Assembly (NCBI GenBank): GCA_900547195.1 | Contig: URFQ01000100.1 | Coordinates: 1 to 7,803, forward strand | Length of the DNA stretch: 7,803 nt | Direction of reading: 5' to 3' | DNA from: an uncultured Butyricicoccus sp. | Lineage (GTDB): Bacteria; Bacillota; Clostridia; Oscillospirales; Butyricicoccaceae | In this document: positions 1 through 6,504 of the stretch, one piece after another | Layout: each line of letters starts with the position of its first letter | Numbering within the stretch: the stretch's first letter is position 1 | The notes under the pieces: model-generated | Told to the model about the DNA's origin: nothing | Seen by the model: the letters and a program-made list of their open reading frames with translations, nothing else | Databases searched by the model: none | Position numbers and translations under genes: made by a program

Positions 1-846
1 GTCCAGATCGTTGGTCTCCCCCATCGCCTGCGACAGTTTCATGGCGGCAACCATACCGATTGCAACCGCTTGACCATGTGTGAGCGCAGTATAATTCCCC
101 AGTTTTTCGGCTGCATGACCAATCGTATGCCCAAAATTCAGAATCATACGAAGTCCGTTGTCGTGTTCGTCAATCTCGACGATGTCGCGTTTGATTTTTA
201 CGCATTCGTAAATAATTTCACCAATTTGCTCTTTGTAGCGCGGCATCCGGATCATGTCCAAAATACCTCGATTTTTAATGCAGCCATACTTGACCACTTC
301 GGCCATGCCGTCGGCAAACGTTGCTTTGGGCAGAGTGGAGAGTACATCCGGGTCGATCAATACCAGACGGGGCTGATAGAATGCGCCGACCAGATTTTTG
401 CCCTCCGGCAGGTCAACCGCGGTTTTCCCTCCGACGGAAGAATCCACCTGCGCCAGCAATGTGGTTGGAATCTGGCAAAGCGCGACGCCACGCAGGAAGG
501 TTGCCGCTGCAAAGCCGGTGATGTCGCCGGTCACGCCGCCGCCAAGCGCAAGAATCAGGTCTTTCCGGGTCAATTCATTGTGCAGAAAATCATGATACAG
601 GGTTTCGACCGTTGCAAGACGTTTATGATCTTCGCCGGCCGGAATAACGGTCGCAGAGACCGGGATATCAAACTGTTTCCGCACGGTTTCGAGATAAAGC
701 GGAGCGACATTGGAGTCGGTCACAATGTGCACACGGCTGGGCGAAAAATACCGTGCGCATGTTTCGGCGGTCTGCGCAAGCAGGCCGGCGCCGATCAGGA
801 TATCCGATTTTCCGGCAGAGCCGGACAAAGTCAACTGTTTTATCAT
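1..846 (-). CDS. aroB: 3-dehydroquinate synthase, C-terminus cut by window edge
   Basis: Cytoplasmic NAD- and metal-dependent enzyme that converts DAHP to 3-dehydroquinate, the second shikimate step. The window holds 282 codons; family members are about 350-360 residues, so roughly 70 C-terminal residues lie outside. Seen in the translation: the glycine-rich NAD-binding stretch LALGGGVTGD (residues 99-108), the PTTLLAQVDSSVGGKT motif (128-142), MAEVVKYG (181-188), NFGHTIGHA (237-245) and THGQAVAIGM (256-265). Glu183, His240 and His257 match the three conserved metal ligands of the family. The start ATG at 846-844 is preceded by AAGGAG (861-856) with a 9-nt gap. It lies 35 bp after the aroF stop on the same strand with no terminator between, so it should be co-transcribed with aroF under the T-box. 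Confidence 0.97.
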   Translation of the reverse strand, partial: MIKQLTLSGSAGKSDILIGAGLLAQTAETCARYFSPSRVHIVTDSNVAPLYLETVRKQFDIPVSATVIPAGEDHKRLATVETLYHDFLHNELTRKDLILALGGGVTGDITGFAAATFLRGVALCQIPTTLLAQVDSSVGGKTAVDLPEGKNLVGAFYQPRLVLIDPDVLSTLPKATFADGMAEVVKYGCIKNRGILDMIRMPRYKEQIGEIIYECVKIKRDIVEIDEHDNGLRMILNFGHTIGHAAEKLGNYTALTHGQAVAIGMVAAMKLSQAMGETNDLD

Positions 847-881
847 AATTTGTCGCTCCTTAGAATAGATTAGGGAAAATG

Positions 882-1901
882 TTACAGTTCACGTCCGACT
901 GCGGCAGCAATCCCACGAAGAGACTCCATGGTTTCCTCGAAGGATTCATAGGTCAGCGATTGTGCACCGTCAGACAGGGCGTGCGCCGGGTCGTTGTGTA
1001 CTTCAATCATCAAGCCGTCCGCGCCGGCGGCGACAGCCGCACGGGCAAGCGGTGCGACCATCCAGTAAATGCCGCCGGCATGGCTTGGATCCACAATGAC
1101 CGGCAGATGGCTGATGCGCTTGAGCACCGGAACCGCCGAAATATCCAGGGTGTTGCGGGTATAGGTTTCGTAAGTGCGGATGCCTCGCTCACAGAGAATC
1201 ACGTTTTCGTTGCCGCCGGCCATCAGATACTCTGCGGACATCAGAAATTCCTCAATGGTGTTTGCGAAGCCGCGTTTAAGCAGGACGGGCTTATTCGTCT
1301 GCCCCAGTTCCTTGAGCAGTTCAAAGTTCTGCATGTTGCGTGCGCCGACCTGGAAACAGTCGCATTTGTCCATGAACAGTTCAATATGCGCGGGATTGGT
1401 AATCTCGGTGACGATAGGCAGACCGGTTGCTTCATGCGCTTTGTGCAGGAGTTCCAGCCCTTCTGCTTTCAATCCCTGGAAAGAATATGGAGAAGAACGG
1501 GGCTTCCACGCGCCGCCGCGCAGGACGGCCGCTCCCTGTGCCTTGACATGCCGGGCGACATCGATAATCTGCTCTTGGCTTTCGACCGAGCACGGACCAG
1601 CCATGACAACAAGTTTCTTGCCGCCGACAAGGACGCCGTTTCCGATTTCTACCGTGGTATCCTGGGGATGCATTTTGCGGTTTGCGAGTTTGAATGGCTC
1701 CTGTACTTTGGTGATGCGCTCTACATACTCATCCCGCAGCAAGGCATCCTTATCGACAGATGCGGTGTCGCCTACCAGCGCGAGCACAGTGGTGCCGGTG
1801 CCGTAAATCGGGTTTACATGCACTCCGAAGCGGTCGGTCAGCCAGCCGGACAGTCTGGTAATGTGTTCTTGGGTTGCACCGTTTTTCATTACAATAATCA
1901 T
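882..1901 (-). CDS. aroF: DAHP synthase, type I-beta with N-terminal regulatory domain
   Basis: Condenses phosphoenolpyruvate and erythrose 4-phosphate into DAHP, the committed step of aromatic amino acid synthesis. 339 residues. Residues 1-72 resemble the ferredoxin-like domain that precedes the barrel in Thermotoga maritima DAHP synthase, where it mediates feedback inhibition by Tyr and Phe. The barrel follows: AGPCSVES (101-108), LRGGAWKPRSSPYSFQG (127-143), QVGARNMQNF (184-193), LLKRGF (207-212), CERGIRT (237-243), DPSHAGG (271-277). Cys104, His274, Glu300 and Asp311 match the metal ligands. The start is ATG at 1901-1899, with AAAGGAG (1917-1911) 9 nt upstream; MIIVMKNG fits the usual family N-terminus. 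The frame stays open upstream to 2099, but that part crosses the T-box and terminator and is not coding. Feedback sensitivity here is inferred from domain content only. Confidence 0.97.
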   Translation of the reverse strand: MIIVMKNGATQEHITRLSGWLTDRFGVHVNPIYGTGTTVLALVGDTASVDKDALLRDEYVERITKVQEPFKLANRKMHPQDTTVEIGNGVLVGGKKLVVMAGPCSVESQEQIIDVARHVKAQGAAVLRGGAWKPRSSPYSFQGLKAEGLELLHKAHEATGLPIVTEITNPAHIELFMDKCDCFQVGARNMQNFELLKELGQTNKPVLLKRGFANTIEEFLMSAEYLMAGGNENVILCERGIRTYETYTRNTLDISAVPVLKRISHLPVIVDPSHAGGIYWMVAPLARAAVAAGADGLMIEVHNDPAHALSDGAQSLTYESFEETMESLRGIAAAVGREL

Positions 1902-1970
1902 ACCATAGATCTCCTTTACAAAAATGTGAACAGTGTGTAAAAATACGCAGTTTGCGATGGATTTGGGCAT

Positions 1971-2008
1971 AAAAAAAGCCTTCCGTCCTCCAAAGAGGGA
2001 CGAAAGGC
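1971..2008 (-). terminator. Intrinsic terminator of the T-box leader
   Basis: On the minus strand GCCTTTCGTCC (2008-1998) pairs with GGACGGAAGGC (1988-1978), including one G-T pair, and two more pairs form above a bulge. The stem is followed by seven T residues (1977-1971). It lies directly 3' of the T-box core, where the regulatory terminator is expected, and 70 bp before the aroF start codon. Confidence 0.93.
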
Positions 2009-2245
2009 ATACTTCCGCGGTACCACCCAGATTCGGCCGAAAGCCGCACTCAATCCGATACAAACATATCGTATCCCAATAACGGAGGGAATCCGGCAAA
2101 GCCTACAGCGCAATGGTTTCAACTTTACAGCTCAAGAGGGAACTTCATTTCACCAACGGCTGCACCCGTTTACAGTCAGGACAGGCACTCCCTGAAAACC
2201 GTTTGCGGAGAAATTACTTTCTCTTTCATCGCGTTTGCAATATAC
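1971..2245 (-). promoter_or_regulatory. T-box leader riboswitch, predicted tRNA-Phe specific, upstream of aroF
   Basis: The minus strand carries the T-box core GGGTGGTACCGCGG (2028-2015). In Stem I, AAGAG (2225-2221) pairs with CTCTT (2138-2134), and ATTTC (2214-2210) pairs with GAAAT (2151-2147). They enclose a specifier loop with AGTA (2218-2215) on the 5' side and GAAGTTCC (2146-2139) on the 3' side. AGTA opposite GAA is the usual loop E arrangement, and the triplet one base after GAA is TTC (2142-2140), a Phe codon. The bulge is TGGT (2025-2022); its variable T pairs with discriminator A73, as in tRNA-Phe, and argues against tRNA-Trp (G73). A Stem III hairpin, GATAC/GTATC, lies around 2074-2056. 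Uncharged tRNA-Phe should stabilise the antiterminator and switch on aroF-aroB. The base after TTC is C, whereas a purine is usual. The 5' end is estimated from the promoter. Confidence 0.93.
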
Positions 2246-2251
2246 ACATAT

Positions 2252-2280
2252 ATTATACGAACCGCGAGACGTTTTGTCAA
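2252..2280 (-). promoter_or_regulatory. Sigma-A promoter of the aroF-aroB operon
   Basis: On the minus strand a perfect TTGACA (2280-2275) and a perfect TATAAT (2257-2252) are separated by exactly 17 bp. Transcription should begin near 2245, about 15 nt before the first paired element of T-box Stem I. Such a strong promoter fits control by attenuation rather than at initiation. Confidence 0.92.
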
Positions 2281-2303
2281 GAGATTCGACAGAAAAATTA
2301 CAG

Positions 2304-2332
2304 TCATATGGCTTGTCTCATATTCATAGAAT
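2304..2332 (+). promoter_or_regulatory. Candidate sigma-E promoter of the spoIIIA operon
   Basis: TCATATG (2304-2310), a 14-bp spacer and CATAGAAT (2325-2332) fit the Bacillus subtilis sigma-E consensus as I recall it (KMATATT, 14-15 bp, CATACAMT), with one mismatch in each element. SpoIIIA is known to be transcribed by mother-cell sigma-E in B. subtilis. Initiation about 7 nt downstream, near 2339, would leave a leader of only about 10 nt, with the Shine-Dalgarno at the very 5' end. That short leader is the main reason for caution. Confidence 0.5.
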
Positions 2333-2348
2333 GATGCAGGTGATGAAA

Positions 2349-3242
2349 ATGAAGGAAGAAAAAATAAAGTGTTTTAGCGATGCGGTCTCCTGCCTACCGC
2401 TGCGGCTGCAGAGTGTCGCGCTCACAATACCGGATGAGCAAAAGGAAAGCTGTGAGGAACTGCGGCTCCGTGCGGGAAAAGAACCTTCCATTGTGCTGCA
2501 TGGCGAGGAGCAAACCATGACAGGCATGCTCGTTTGTACGGAAGACTTACGCGAAACGGTGAGCCGGGCAGCACGATATTCCGTGCATAGCTATGGCGAG
2601 GCGCTTGCGCATGGGTATCTGCCGCTTGCGGGCGGGCATCGGTTGGGGGTATGCGGCACCGCGATCGTGAAGGGAGGGGAGATTGCCGGAATCCGTACCA
2701 TATGTTCGCTCAATTTGCGAATTGCCCGACAGGCGCTGGGAAGCGCTGATCCTGTCATCGGTCAGGTACTTTGCCAAGGCGGGGTAAAAAACACGTTGAT
2801 CCTCTCGCCGCCTGGCTTCGGGAAAACAACCTTGCTGCGGGACCTGATCCGGCAGTTATCCGGGCAGGGAATCCGGATTGCTGTGGCAGATGAGAGAAGC
2901 GAACTTGCCGCTATGCAGGATGGCATGCCTCAATTTGATTTGGGAGCGCGGACGGACATTATGGACGGCTGCCCGAAAGCACAGGGGGCAATGATCCTGC
3001 TAAAAACAATGTCGCCAATGGTCATCGCGCTCGATGAGATCACTTCGCCGCAGGACGTGGAGGCCGTTGTATATGCAGGGCACTGCGGTGTGTCCGTGCT
3101 CGCGACTGCGCATGCTGCGGATAAAGAAGACCTGAGTCGACGGCCGCTTTATCAAAAATTGATAGGACTCGGCGTATTCGAACAGCTTCTCAAAATCACA
3201 AGACAAGGCATCCTTCGAAAGTATACCTTTGAAACACTATAA
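2349..3242 (+). CDS. spoIIIAA: Stage III sporulation protein AA, ATPase of the SpoIIIA-SpoIIQ channel
   Basis: Mother-cell ATPase related to type II/IV secretion ATPases, thought to energise the channel between mother cell and forespore. 297 residues, near the B. subtilis length of about 307. Seen: AGGHRLGVCGTA (94-105), the Walker A loop SPPGFGKTTLLRD (153-165), the acidic box VADERSELA (179-187), FDLGARTDIMDGCPKAQG (196-213), Walker B MVIALDEI (224-231) with Asp229 and Glu230, and ATAHA (252-256). I chose ATG 2349 because AGGTGA (2338-2343) lies 5 nt before it and the N-terminus then matches the family in length. In-frame ATGs at 2331, 2334 and 2343 lack a clear ribosome site. First gene of the operon; stop at 3240-3242, 14 bp before spoIIIAB. 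Confidence 0.96.
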   Translation: MKEEKIKCFSDAVSCLPLRLQSVALTIPDEQKESCEELRLRAGKEPSIVLHGEEQTMTGMLVCTEDLRETVSRAARYSVHSYGEALAHGYLPLAGGHRLGVCGTAIVKGGEIAGIRTICSLNLRIARQALGSADPVIGQVLCQGGVKNTLILSPPGFGKTTLLRDLIRQLSGQGIRIAVADERSELAAMQDGMPQFDLGARTDIMDGCPKAQGAMILLKTMSPMVIALDEITSPQDVEAVVYAGHCGVSVLATAHAADKEDLSRRPLYQKLIGLGVFEQLLKITRQGILRKYTFETL

Positions 3243-3256
3243 CAGGAGGAAAAAAC

Positions 3257-3775
3257 ATGCTCAGATTGCTTGGCACGATTTTGGTAATCGGTGCATGCGG
3301 CGCACTCGGTTTTTCTGCGAGGCAGCGGCTTGCGCGCAGGGCCAGTGTCCTGAACCAGATCATTCAGGCGTTGGATGTCATGGCAGCCGAACTCAGCGAA
3401 CGTCAGACGCCACTGCCGGATATCATTGCTCAACTTCAGGAAGAGGGCGGGGAGGAGAGCCGTCGCTTTTTTTCCGAGATTCATCGACGGATTCATCAGG
3501 AAGACGGATTATCATTTTCATATCGCTGGCAGACGACCGCCCGGGATATGGCTCCGGAATTGGGACTGGAAGAGGACGAAACGTCAATTTTGCGTGACGC
3601 TGCTGTTTATTTGGGGCGGTATCAGACAGAACAGCAACTGTTTGGCCTGCAGCAGACCCGCGCACGGCTGGAAAGCATTCGTGTACAGGCCTGTAATGAA
3701 CTTGAGACAAAAGGAAGTATTTATCGTACATGCGGCATTGCGGCTGGAATTGTTACAGTGCTGATGATGCTGTGA
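3257..3775 (+). CDS. spoIIIAB: Stage III sporulation protein AB, GspF-like membrane protein
   Basis: Component of the SpoIIIA complex in the mother-cell membrane around the forespore; its cytoplasmic part resembles the GspF/PilC platform proteins of type II secretion and type IV pili. 172 residues, essentially the B. subtilis length (171). A hydrophobic N-terminal segment (about 2-20) precedes a long helical, charged domain with the family's early motif LNQIIQALDVMAAELSERQTPL (32-53), and a second hydrophobic segment ends the protein (about 157-172). The start ATG has a perfect AGGAGG (3244-3249) at 7-nt spacing. The stop (3773-3775) lies inside the ribosome site of spoIIIAC, so translation of the two is probably coupled. 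Confidence 0.94.
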   Translation: MLRLLGTILVIGACGALGFSARQRLARRASVLNQIIQALDVMAAELSERQTPLPDIIAQLQEEGGEESRRFFSEIHRRIHQEDGLSFSYRWQTTARDMAPELGLEEDETSILRDAAVYLGRYQTEQQLFGLQQTRARLESIRVQACNELETKGSIYRTCGIAAGIVTVLMML

Positions 3776-3785
3776 GGTGAAAGAA

Positions 3786-3980
3786 GTGCAAATAGATCTG
3801 ATCTTTAAAATTGCAGCAATTGGCATTTTGGTCGCGGTTTTTAACCAACTGCTCATACGTTCTGGAAGAGAGGAGCAGGCGCTGATGACAACACTTGCCG
3901 GACTGGTCGTTGTCATGATGATTTTGGTGCAGGAAATTGGCAACCTCTTCAATATGATGAAGTCGGTATTTGGGTTTTAA
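3786..3980 (+). CDS. spoIIIAC: Stage III sporulation protein AC, small membrane protein with GTG start
   Basis: Small integral membrane protein of the SpoIIIA complex; its precise job in the channel is not well defined. 64 residues (68 in B. subtilis). Two membrane segments are visible, about 3-22 (LIFKIAAIGILVAVFNQLLI) and 33-52 (LMTTLAGLVVVMMILVQEI), joined by a short charged loop (RSGREEQ). The start is a GTG: I prefer the one at 3786 because AGGTGA (3775-3780) lies 5 nt before it, the same arrangement as at spoIIIAA. An in-frame GTG at 3777 would add three residues but overlaps that ribosome site. Stop at 3978-3980, three bases before spoIIIAD. Confidence 0.93.
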   Translation: MQIDLIFKIAAIGILVAVFNQLLIRSGREEQALMTTLAGLVVVMMILVQEIGNLFNMMKSVFGF

Positions 3981-3983
3981 GCG

Positions 3984-4370
3984 ATGAATATATTTTCATG
4001 GATTGGCCTGGCTCTTACAGCGGCAATTCTAAGTGCCACCATCAAACAATACCAGCCCGTGTTTGCGCTGCTGACAGCAATTGGGGCGGGGATCTGTTTG
4101 CTTTGGGCAGGCGCCCAGGCTTTGGCGCAACTCGCTGCCATGCTGCGCGGCTTTGCTGACACGGCGGGAATGCAGAGCGAAATCTTTCTTCCGGTGCTGA
4201 AAGCGGTTGGGATTGCTGCGGCCGTACGCATCGCGGGAGCAATATGCAAAGACGCTGGACAAGGAGCCCTTGCCGTCAAACTGGAGCTTCTCGGCAGTAT
4301 TGCTGCACTTACGGCATGCCTGCCTCTATTTACACAGTTGCTGTCACTTGTTGGGAATATGCTGGAATAG
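3984..4370 (+). CDS. spoIIIAD: Stage III sporulation protein AD, membrane protein
   Basis: Integral membrane component of the SpoIIIA channel complex. 128 residues, close to B. subtilis SpoIIIAD (about 133). Three to four hydrophobic segments are visible: about 5-18, 24-48 (containing the recognisable QYQPVFALLTAIGAGI), 68-88 and 100-125. The final segment includes LPLFTQLLSLV. No convincing Shine-Dalgarno precedes ATG 3984, and the spoIIIAC stop lies only three bases upstream, so expression probably depends on translational coupling to spoIIIAC. Sequence and position between AC and AE support the name; the membrane topology is only estimated by eye. Confidence 0.93.
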   Translation: MNIFSWIGLALTAAILSATIKQYQPVFALLTAIGAGICLLWAGAQALAQLAAMLRGFADTAGMQSEIFLPVLKAVGIAAAVRIAGAICKDAGQGALAVKLELLGSIAALTACLPLFTQLLSLVGNMLE

Positions 4371-4380
4371 GAAAGACGAT

Positions 4381-5481
4381 ATGAATTATAAATGGATCAT
4401 GCTCATTGTCTCCATCCTCCTTTGCCTCTCCGGTGCAAAAGCCGCCGGTCAGGATACAATGCTCCAACAAAACACCCAGGAACTTCTTCAAGCCCTGCCG
4501 GATGAGGCGGGGAGCCTGCTGCAAAACGTCGATCTTGGACAAACTGCGGAGAACTGGAACAAAACCATGCTGCATCTTTTCCAGAGTATAGACACACAAC
4601 GCTTTTTGTCGAGCGCGCTGAGAAGCCTGACAAAAATGATGGTGGTTGCAGTGGCGATTGGTGCGCTGAGCGGGTTGCGCACTGCGGCAGGCGGCGGGGA
4701 GATTCCAATTGCAACAATGGCCGGCGCTCTGGCAATCACCGGAATTCTGTTGGGTGATCTGCGTGGGATGCTGTCTCTGTGTGTTGAGACACTCGACCAA
4801 ACTTCGGTTTTTTCCACCACGCTTCTTCCTGTTATGGCGAGTGCGCTAACCGTATCCGGGGCGCCGGCGACGGCCACGATAACGCAGGGTGTGACGATGC
4901 TGGCGCTTGATTTGCTGATACGATTTGTTACAAAAATGCTTGTACCGGCCGTATGCGCATATATTGCAATCATTACGGTAAATGCCGCGCTTGGAAACGA
5001 TATTTTAGGAGGCCTCGCGACATTTATTAAATGGCTGACAACCGGAAGCCTGAAACTCATACTTACGGTTTTTATCGCATACTTATCAATATCCGGTGCA
5101 ATTGGCGGTAGTGTGGATGCAGTGACTCTGAAAGCGGCAAAATTTGCGGTTTCCGGGTCGGTACCGGTTGTTGGGGGAATTATTTCCGATGCAACGGAGT
5201 CCCTGCTGGCCGGAATGGCCGCCATTAAAAATACGGTTGGGATTTTGGGAATGCTCGGTGTGGCTGCGATTTGTATTGCCCCATTCTTGCAGGTCGGAAT
5301 CAACTATTTGCTGTTTAAAGCCGGCACAGCGGTTCTCTCACCGCTATGCAGCAGTCCGCTCGAAAAGCTAATGGCGGGTTTGAGCGACAGTTTTGGGCTG
5401 ATGCTCGGAATGCTTGGCACGTGCAGCGCGGTTTTGTTTTTTGAACTCGTATTTTCGATTACAATGGTGAAACCAATATGA
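4381..5481 (+). CDS. spoIIIAE: Stage III sporulation protein AE, polytopic membrane protein with signal peptide
   Basis: Largest membrane subunit of the SpoIIIA channel. 366 residues with a clear signal peptide: Lys4, a hydrophobic core (6-16) and a likely cleavage after AKA (19-21). A soluble region (22-80) follows, then several membrane segments between about 85 and 362. Recognisable family stretches are LLPVMASALTVSGAPATA (148-165), TTGSLKLILTVFIAYLSISG (220-239) and the conserved SGSVPVVGGIISDATES (258-274). ATG 4381 is chosen because it gives the signal peptide and follows AGGA (4369-4372) at 8 nt; the open frame reaches back to 4207 but lies inside spoIIIAD there. The stop overlaps the spoIIIAF start as ATGA (5478-5481). 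Confidence 0.95.
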   Translation: MNYKWIMLIVSILLCLSGAKAAGQDTMLQQNTQELLQALPDEAGSLLQNVDLGQTAENWNKTMLHLFQSIDTQRFLSSALRSLTKMMVVAVAIGALSGLRTAAGGGEIPIATMAGALAITGILLGDLRGMLSLCVETLDQTSVFSTTLLPVMASALTVSGAPATATITQGVTMLALDLLIRFVTKMLVPAVCAYIAIITVNAALGNDILGGLATFIKWLTTGSLKLILTVFIAYLSISGAIGGSVDAVTLKAAKFAVSGSVPVVGGIISDATESLLAGMAAIKNTVGILGMLGVAAICIAPFLQVGINYLLFKAGTAVLSPLCSSPLEKLMAGLSDSFGLMLGMLGTCSAVLFFELVFSITMVKPI

Positions 5482-5963
5482 CAGGAATACTAAGATCAAT
5501 TGTTTTGGGCGTTTCAACGGCAGCGTTGTTTGGCGGGATTGCCATGACGCTTATTCATGCGGGGGCGCTGCGGGAAATTGTCCGGATTGCCGTTGGAACA
5601 ATGCTGATTCTTTCGCTGCTCTATCCGATTTCACAAATTCATATTGGCCTGCCGTTTGCACGGTTTCAGCAGAGTACTGAAGCGGTTACACAAAGGGTAG
5701 AACAGGCGCAAGAGCAGAGGAAAGACTGGATGGCGCAGTCTTCGGCGCAGGAAATCGGAGCATATCTTGTGCGAAAAGCAAAGAACGAAGGGATTGTCTG
5801 CGACATCGACGTGCAGGCTTCGCTGCATGAAGACGATACGGTTTCGCTGGATGGGGTCACTGTTTATGCATCCCTGACCCCAGAGCAAATCCAGTGGTTT
5901 GAAAATATGCTTGAAGATGAATGCGGGATACCGCGGGAAAGGCAGGCCTATGTGGAAAACTAA
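5478..5963 (+). CDS. spoIIIAF: Stage III sporulation protein AF
   Basis: Membrane-anchored component of the SpoIIIA complex whose soluble domain has a ring-building-motif type fold in B. subtilis. 161 residues. Two N-terminal hydrophobic segments (about 7-27 and 34-50, the latter ending in LLYPISQI), a charged, Gln-rich helical linker (about 63-90), then the soluble domain (about 90-157), which contains IGAYLVRKAKNEGI and the strand-like VSLDGVTVYASL (122-133). The gene starts within the ATGA overlap with spoIIIAE and has no strong ribosome site of its own, so coupling is likely. Its last 14 bases overlap spoIIIAG in another frame. Overall conservation of this subunit is low, and position in the operon adds much of the support. 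Confidence 0.92.
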   Translation: MTGILRSIVLGVSTAALFGGIAMTLIHAGALREIVRIAVGTMLILSLLYPISQIHIGLPFARFQQSTEAVTQRVEQAQEQRKDWMAQSSAQEIGAYLVRKAKNEGIVCDIDVQASLHEDDTVSLDGVTVYASLTPEQIQWFENMLEDECGIPRERQAYVEN

Positions 5964-6504
5964 GACGCTGGAACTTGCGGCGCGGATCGTTCCAATGCTG
6001 CAAAAATACCGCTATGTGTTTTTAATCCTGCTCGCAGGGTTGATTATGTTGTGTGTCGGCGCTCCCAGAGACGAACCTGTAGCAGCAGAACAGGAACAGG
6101 GCGTCCAAACGATGGATTTTAATATTGCAGCATTCCAAAATGATTTACAGGAAAAGCTGTCGTTAATCGAGGGCGCCGGGCAGGTGCAGCTGCTCCTGTC
6201 TTTAGAGGGCACAGAAGAAACCGTATACGCATCTAACACAAGGCAGACCAATACAGGGGAAAATAATGCATCATATGAGAACAGCCTCACCGTGCTGTCT
6301 GACGGCAGCTATGGTGAGCAGCCTGTGCGGGTGAAAAGCATCTGTCCGACGTTCCGCGGAGCAGTGGTGTTGTGTGAAGGAGGCGATCAGACAACCGTAC
6401 GGCTTGCGGTTACGGAAGCTGTTTCTACAGCGTGCGGCTTGGGGGCAGACAAAATTTCGGTTTTAAAGATGCAAAATGCATCGTCTGAGGAGGAAAGAAC
6501 ATGA
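5950..6504 (+). CDS. spoIIIAG: Stage III sporulation protein AG, ring-forming channel subunit
   Basis: In B. subtilis SpoIIIAG assembles into a large ring in the intermembrane space, similar to type III secretion and flagellar basal-body rings. 184 residues; B. subtilis is longer (about 229). One membrane segment (about 22-38) precedes the ring-building domain: FQNDLQEKLSLIEGAGQVQ (62-80), the strand LLLSLEGTEETVYA (81-94), an insertion (about 95-124) matching the extra beta region of the family, RVKSICPTFRGAVVLCEGG (127-145) and a final helix and strand ending ADKISVLKM (166-174). ATG 5950 gives the expected short cytoplasmic start and overlaps spoIIIAF by 14 bp; the frame is open to 5899 inside spoIIIAF. 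The ribosome site is weak. The stop overlaps the spoIIIAH start as ATGA. Confidence 0.95.
   Translation: MWKTKTLELAARIVPMLQKYRYVFLILLAGLIMLCVGAPRDEPVAAEQEQGVQTMDFNIAAFQNDLQEKLSLIEGAGQVQLLLSLEGTEETVYASNTRQTNTGENNASYENSLTVLSDGSYGEQPVRVKSICPTFRGAVVLCEGGDQTTVRLAVTEAVSTACGLGADKISVLKMQNASSEEERT

Noticed and set aside
70..1940. Long plus-strand open frames at 70-873 and 879-1940
   Set aside because: They lie antisense to aroB and aroF, which have strong motifs, good ribosome sites and full family matches. The plus-strand translations show no recognisable domain and reflect codon composition of the real genes.
1902..2099. N-terminal extension of AroF to an upstream in-frame ATG (2099 or 1970)
   Set aside because: The longer frame crosses the T-box core and the terminator. 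The family N-terminus and a strong ribosome site support 1901; the ATG at 1970 directly follows the terminator T tract.
2140..2142. T-box specificity for tRNA-Trp or tRNA-Tyr
   Set aside because: No TGG or TAC triplet sits in the specifier loop position, and the bulge T (2022) pairs with discriminator A, not with the G73 of bacterial tRNA-Trp.
4207..4380. Longer SpoIIIAE starting at 4207
   Set aside because: It would overlap most of spoIIIAD and hide the clear signal peptide that begins at 4381.
4488..5303. Minus-strand open frame of 271 codons
   Set aside because: It is antisense to spoIIIAE and its Thr/Ser/Pro-rich translation is the typical reverse shadow of a hydrophobic membrane protein gene.
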